Shown here: positions 60,084 through 64,000 of the stretch, one piece after another | Layout: every line of letters starts with the position of its first letter | Numbering within the stretch: the stretch's first letter is position 1 | Assembly: GCA_963576565.1 (NCBI GenBank) | Contig: OY755042.1 | Location: 15,661,272 to 15,725,271 of the forward strand | Direction: 5' to 3' | Source of the DNA: Aspidapion aeneum | Taxonomy: Eukaryota; Arthropoda; Insecta; Coleoptera; Brentidae | DNA length: 64,000 bases | Program-made: the position numbers and the translations under genes | The notes under the pieces: model-generated | The model's database searches: none | What the model was told of the DNA's origin: nothing | Seen by the model: the letters and a program-made list of their open reading frames with translations, nothing else

Positions 60084-62244
60084 TATTTTCGAAAAGGACA
60101 AATCCGAAATTTCATTATTTTTTTTGGCCAATTATTTTGACATATATTAATGTCATATGTCAATGTCAAAATAATTAGATAAAGATATGAAATTCGAATT
60201 TCTCAACCTCAAAAACTATCGATATTCCGCATGTGTATGGCGGCACATGTCTAAAAAAAGCAGTTACATATTTTGACATATGTCAAAACCATTGAACAAT
60301 GAAAAAAAATTAAATAAAAAATTCGCAAATATAAATATCGCAATCTTTGGACGTTCGTCATAATTTTTTTGTGATTTTTTAGTCAGGATTAAGAGGGCTA
60401 CAACATTCTTTATTATTATTATTAGCTTGTAGTCTAGTACCTATATATGTGCAGTAAGCGTAGAAGTGGAAAAACAACGCCAATTTTTGCCTAGCCTGCT
60501 TTGATTAGGACTTCACGCTACTGCAAAAAACGGTTTTCTCTGTTATTAAATTTTCCAGTTTAACATCATAACTAGAAAATGTAGTAGAACAATAACAACA
60601 ACAATAATTAATAATAATTATATATAAAAAATTTCTTCCACGTCAGCCATGCTTAGAAGGGTCCCTATTTCCACGTTCTGAAGGAAATTAGGCAACTTAC
60701 TAAATTTAAGTTCCTTCTTCTCGCTTGCCGTTTTCTCCGCAAGAGGATTAAAACTAATCTTTTATATTTTTCTTTTTTTCTGGATTTAGGCAGGCTTGTT
60801 TATAGCCCAATTATTTTAGATTTAATTTATTGATGTAAAAAAGGAAAAAATGACTGAAGAAATGTTTTGACGCAGTTAGTTAGTCCATGAGAAGTAAATT
60901 ATAAAGTCACTTTTTTGCCCTCAAAGTCTCCGCCATCTTGTATTTTATGTTTTTGTCAATTTCCACCCTTAATATGCACTTGTTGAATAAAATTGGGAAA
61001 ACCAATTTGTAAAGAATTTAACTGCCTACAATTTTTTCCAATCAATATTTTTAAAAACAAATATTGATTGCTAATAATAAGCAAAGAGTGAAAAAAATAT
61101 GAACTCTAACGCAGTTTTCTATATTGCTCAGATCAAGAGATCAAAATACGCCCAAACAACACATTTTCGGCGTTATCTCAAAAATTTTCATAGCAACCCC
61201 GTCTTTTTTCTTATTTCATTTTCTCGTGTTTCAATTTCTGTCTCTCTATAATCTAACACACGGCTTTTTGGCATACTAGATCTAGCTTTAAGAACGCTGT
61301 CTATTATACACTACGGTCGAAAGTTTTAAGAGCCATTGAGAATTATTACTCTATGTGAGACACAAACAACTGCATCTGCATAACATATGTAGTATGCAAG
61401 AAGAAAGAGTAGAATACCCATTTCTAATACCTGTGCTCTGTGCGGTTCGGTTCGGTTCGGTTCGCGCTTGGGTAAAGTAGAGGAAGGAAATTAATGACGC
61501 CCATTGTTGAATGAACGGATTGACTAAAAATTTCGTGAAGATGGGATGTAACGATGTAAAACAAAGCGGAAGCGCATATCACCTCTCGACACCGCCTAAA
61601 ATATATATTTCTTTTACTCGTCTCTTACACGCACTAAGCAGTCCATGGATCATAAAACAGTTTACCAATCTGTATGGTCTTGGTGGGTTTTACGCTACAA
61701 TGTAGTTAACCCAATTTTTTCGCCTCAGATTTCTGAAACTAATAAAATTTGGAAAGACATGCGTCAGGAAAATTTCGCTTTGAAAGACTATCTAGTTGCA
61801 ATATAACAATGTTTTTCCATAAGCTGCGAACTGTATGTTAGTGAGGAGCAAATATTAAAAACAGGGCATTGAAATCCATGTAATACATGTCGGAAACATA
61901 ATACACATATTTTTGTTTAGAAAAGATAAAAATATGCTAATCCCAGACACACTTAGAAAATATATTTTTTATAATGTATTGTTGGCATCAGATCCTGAGA
62001 GACCATTTTATTGATGATATCTAAAAATAGCGATACTGAAATAGTTTCAATAAAAGGATTTAATTTTAATCAAGAAACCTAATAGTCGTATACAAAAGTG
62101 TATTCCGTAGGACATTTTATGATGATGAAACAAGATACCTTTTCAGAAAACCCTGTAAATTGCGGTTTGGGATTGTAGCGTTTTTTTTTAATAAACAGGC
62201 AGTATGATACATCGATCTGCAAATTGTAAAAACTACAAATTTAC
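60084..62244. other. Intergenic, no gene seen
   Basis: It contains a tail fragment of repeat family 2 (61121-61190, CACATTTTCGGCGTTATCTC) and a short CGGTT tandem at 61441-61463. Nothing coding is supportable. Confidence 0.4.
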
Positions 62245-63262
62245 CTAAGTAGGTCTGGGAGTCTGACAAAACATCAGGTTTTTAAACTTTTTTTGACTAC
62301 TGCTACTACTAACATCAACCTTCATAATTTCCAGCTTTTCGTCATATTTCTGTCTCACTTCTTTTACCTTCCGACTCACTATGGCCTCTCGTCGTCTTTT
62401 TCTTTCTTTATCAAGAATTTCTATCTCGGGACCTTTTGTTTTGTTTTCTTCCAACATTTTTTTTAGGCTTCCTGAAGGCTTGTTGTTGGGAATTGCGTTC
62501 TTTAATGATTTTCCTTAAATTGACATTCTCAACTTTACTCTTGGAATCGCTAGTGACAACTGCCGCATACGCTTCTCTTACTTTTTCCAGCTGAAACTTC
62601 AAATCTTCAATCTGTTTCAACATGACGTTTTTTGCCTCAACGCAGCTTTCGTGCGCTTTCACCTTGTTTTCCTTAGTTTGCTTCATAATACTCGTTTGAG
62701 TTCCCAAATTTTCGTTACGTTCTTTTTATTCTAGCGCAGCAACTCCAAAGCAAGCATTAATTTTGAGTTTTTTTGATTGGGACGCTCCAACATTTCGTAA
62801 AACTCTTCGTTTTGTCCAATAAATAATTCCTAAAGCTCTTTTTTCCCCTTTTGACCATCTTCACAATTTTGTAAAATGTTTTATTTTTCTTGCTTTAAAA
62901 CTAATAGTTAATTTCTTAATTTTTCTTTTTCAGCAAAGAGTCTTATAATATCTTTTTCTTGATCATTAAATTTTCGTTCTAGTTCGTCATACTTACTTAA
63001 CAACTCCATTTTTTCTTTATTAACAACATCCAACGTACTTTTTAAGTCATTTCGTTCGAATATCTCAACACCTCATGTTTCTCGTTTTTAAGTTTTTGGA
63101 GATTTTCTAGAATTTCACACTTGTCTTGCAATAATCTTGATTTCTCTACAGATAATAACTTCAAACTTGCTAAATTTGTGGCATTTTCTTCTACGACCAA
63201 TGATTTTTCCAATAACAAGTTTTCTGTTGTTTTACATTTTGCAAATCTTCAGCATCAGTGTC
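62245..63262 (-). pseudogene. Decayed intronless copy of a long coiled-coil protein gene
   Basis: Minus-strand frames chain together without introns. They read ENLLLEKSLVVEENATNLAS and RLLQDKCEILENLQKLKNEK (63040-63240), STLDVVNKEKMELLSKYDEL (62950-63040), NEEFYEMLERPN (about 62800), KQIEDLKFQLEKVREAYAAV (62411-62707) and EIEILDKERKRRREAIVSRK, ending CQTPRPT and a stop (62245-62457). The heptad-like Leu/Glu/Lys pattern is that of a cytoskeletal or kinesin-type coiled coil. Several stops sit where Gln or Glu codons would be (CAA, GAA or CAG to TAA or TAG), and there are at least three frameshifts. Loss of introns suggests a processed pseudogene, but no poly(A) tract was found. The parent gene is not identified. 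Confidence 0.7.
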
Positions 63263-63479
63263 TACATGTCAATATATATTATTATTCTTTCGTCAACATT
63301 CAAAGAGAAACTAAATATTTCTGGAGGGGAAAGCAGTACAATAATAAAAATTTGTACAGGGTTACCATATACTCTGACATTAGTTGACACCCTAAAATAC
63401 AATTTAAGGTTTTTTTTTGGGAAAAATATTCTAGGGTATCAATCATTGACATTTTACTTCATACCTCTGGGTAGCAAAC

Positions 63480-63760
63480 TCTGAGAGGTCGCGTGTTGTG
63501 CGAAAGGACTGGTTTTGACCAATGGCATAGTCGCCCGCTCTTCAAAGTTAGTGAATTTCACGCGTTTGAAGTGAAATGTGTTCTCCTGCCGTACCGACTG
63601 AACGTTTCTCGGTCGGATCGTAGGAGAAGCTTGCGCAATGGAGGTCTTTTCGCATAGCACGTGGTGGCACGGAGCTAATTTAAAGCTTGCCATTGGCCAA
63701 AGCATGTTATGGGAACTGTTACATCGTTCAAGACTCAGAATAGCTACCCTGTTGGCTTGA
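63480..63760. other. GC-richer single-copy-looking patch
   Basis: This stretch is less AT-rich than its neighbours and has an 83-codon minus-strand frame that matches nothing I know. Its function is unknown. Confidence 0.3.
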
Positions 63761-63839
63761 CAGAGTAAAGAAATATATTAAATTTACATTTATTTTGCGA
63801 TAATATATGATTTAGGCTAAGTTTGGTGTACCATACCAC

Positions 63840-64000
63840 CAGTGGCGGCTGCTACAGGGAGGGCAACGAGCAGTGCCCTCCCAAAACTAGACAACAAACA
63901 GTATTTTTAATTGATTTATTTAAAAAAAGTTAAATATTCCCTTAAGACATGATTGTCTAGTTCTTTTTATTATCTGTGGTTAACAACAAGCGATTAATTG
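63840..64000. mobile_element. hAT element end, cut by window edge
   Basis: It begins CAGTGGCGGCTGCTACAGGG and continues with GCAGTGCCCTCCCAAAACTA, matching the right end of 25786-26774 in inverse orientation. The other end is outside the window. Confidence 0.85.

Overview
This is AT-rich nuclear DNA from an animal, almost certainly an insect with a large, transposon-loaded genome. A beetle is plausible, but the window alone does not settle the order. The reasons are a spliced nuclear gene with GT-AG introns of 3.6 to 8.9 kb, insect-type transposon relics (hAT, pogo/Tigger, PIF/Harbinger, piggyBac-like, copia, Ty3/gypsy, RTE, L1/Tx1, RNase H-bearing LINE), tRNA-derived SINEs and many short inverted-repeat elements. 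Most open frames longer than 60 codons are chance frames in AT-rich or repetitive DNA, so I have left them out.

The one complete gene I can assemble is SdhB, the iron-sulfur subunit of mitochondrial succinate dehydrogenase (respiratory complex II), on the minus strand from 34578 down to 2038. Six coding exons (34528-34578, 27857-28131, 19595-19729, 14846-15011, 11085-11207, 2038-2139) join in frame at canonical splice sites to give 283 residues with all cluster-binding cysteines. The coding sequence is 852 bp inside 32.5 kb. The introns are filled by nested mobile elements: copia and gypsy pol relics and an L1-like LINE in introns 1 to 3, several hAT elements, a minisatellite-bearing TIR element inside a SINE (intron 3), a pogo-like MITE (intron 4), and satellite-like repeats with a hairpin-ended repeat (intron 5).

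Right of SdhB (34.6-64 kb) there is only one convincing coding exon, 43610-43831 on the plus strand. It is a first coding exon of an unrecognised gene whose remaining exons I could not find. The rest is transposon-derived: a 3.8-kb hAT-like insertion (38787-42607) containing other elements, a PIF/Harbinger relic (43906-44828), two further hAT elements (46351-47229 and 52387-53271), long-TIR MITEs, a LINE RNase H relic split by a TTAA-type MITE and by a 1.6-kb palindrome (54.2-56.7 kb), a duplicated SINE region (57.4-58.0 kb), and a decayed intronless copy of a coiled-coil protein gene (62245-63262).

No bacterial operon, CRISPR array, rRNA or intact tRNA gene is present. The most unusual items are the elements themselves: a hairpin-ended repeat family with internal tandem repeats and a GACA tract, a conserved core shared by two otherwise different repeat families, the minisatellite-bearing TIR element with 9-bp target duplications, and the giant palindrome.
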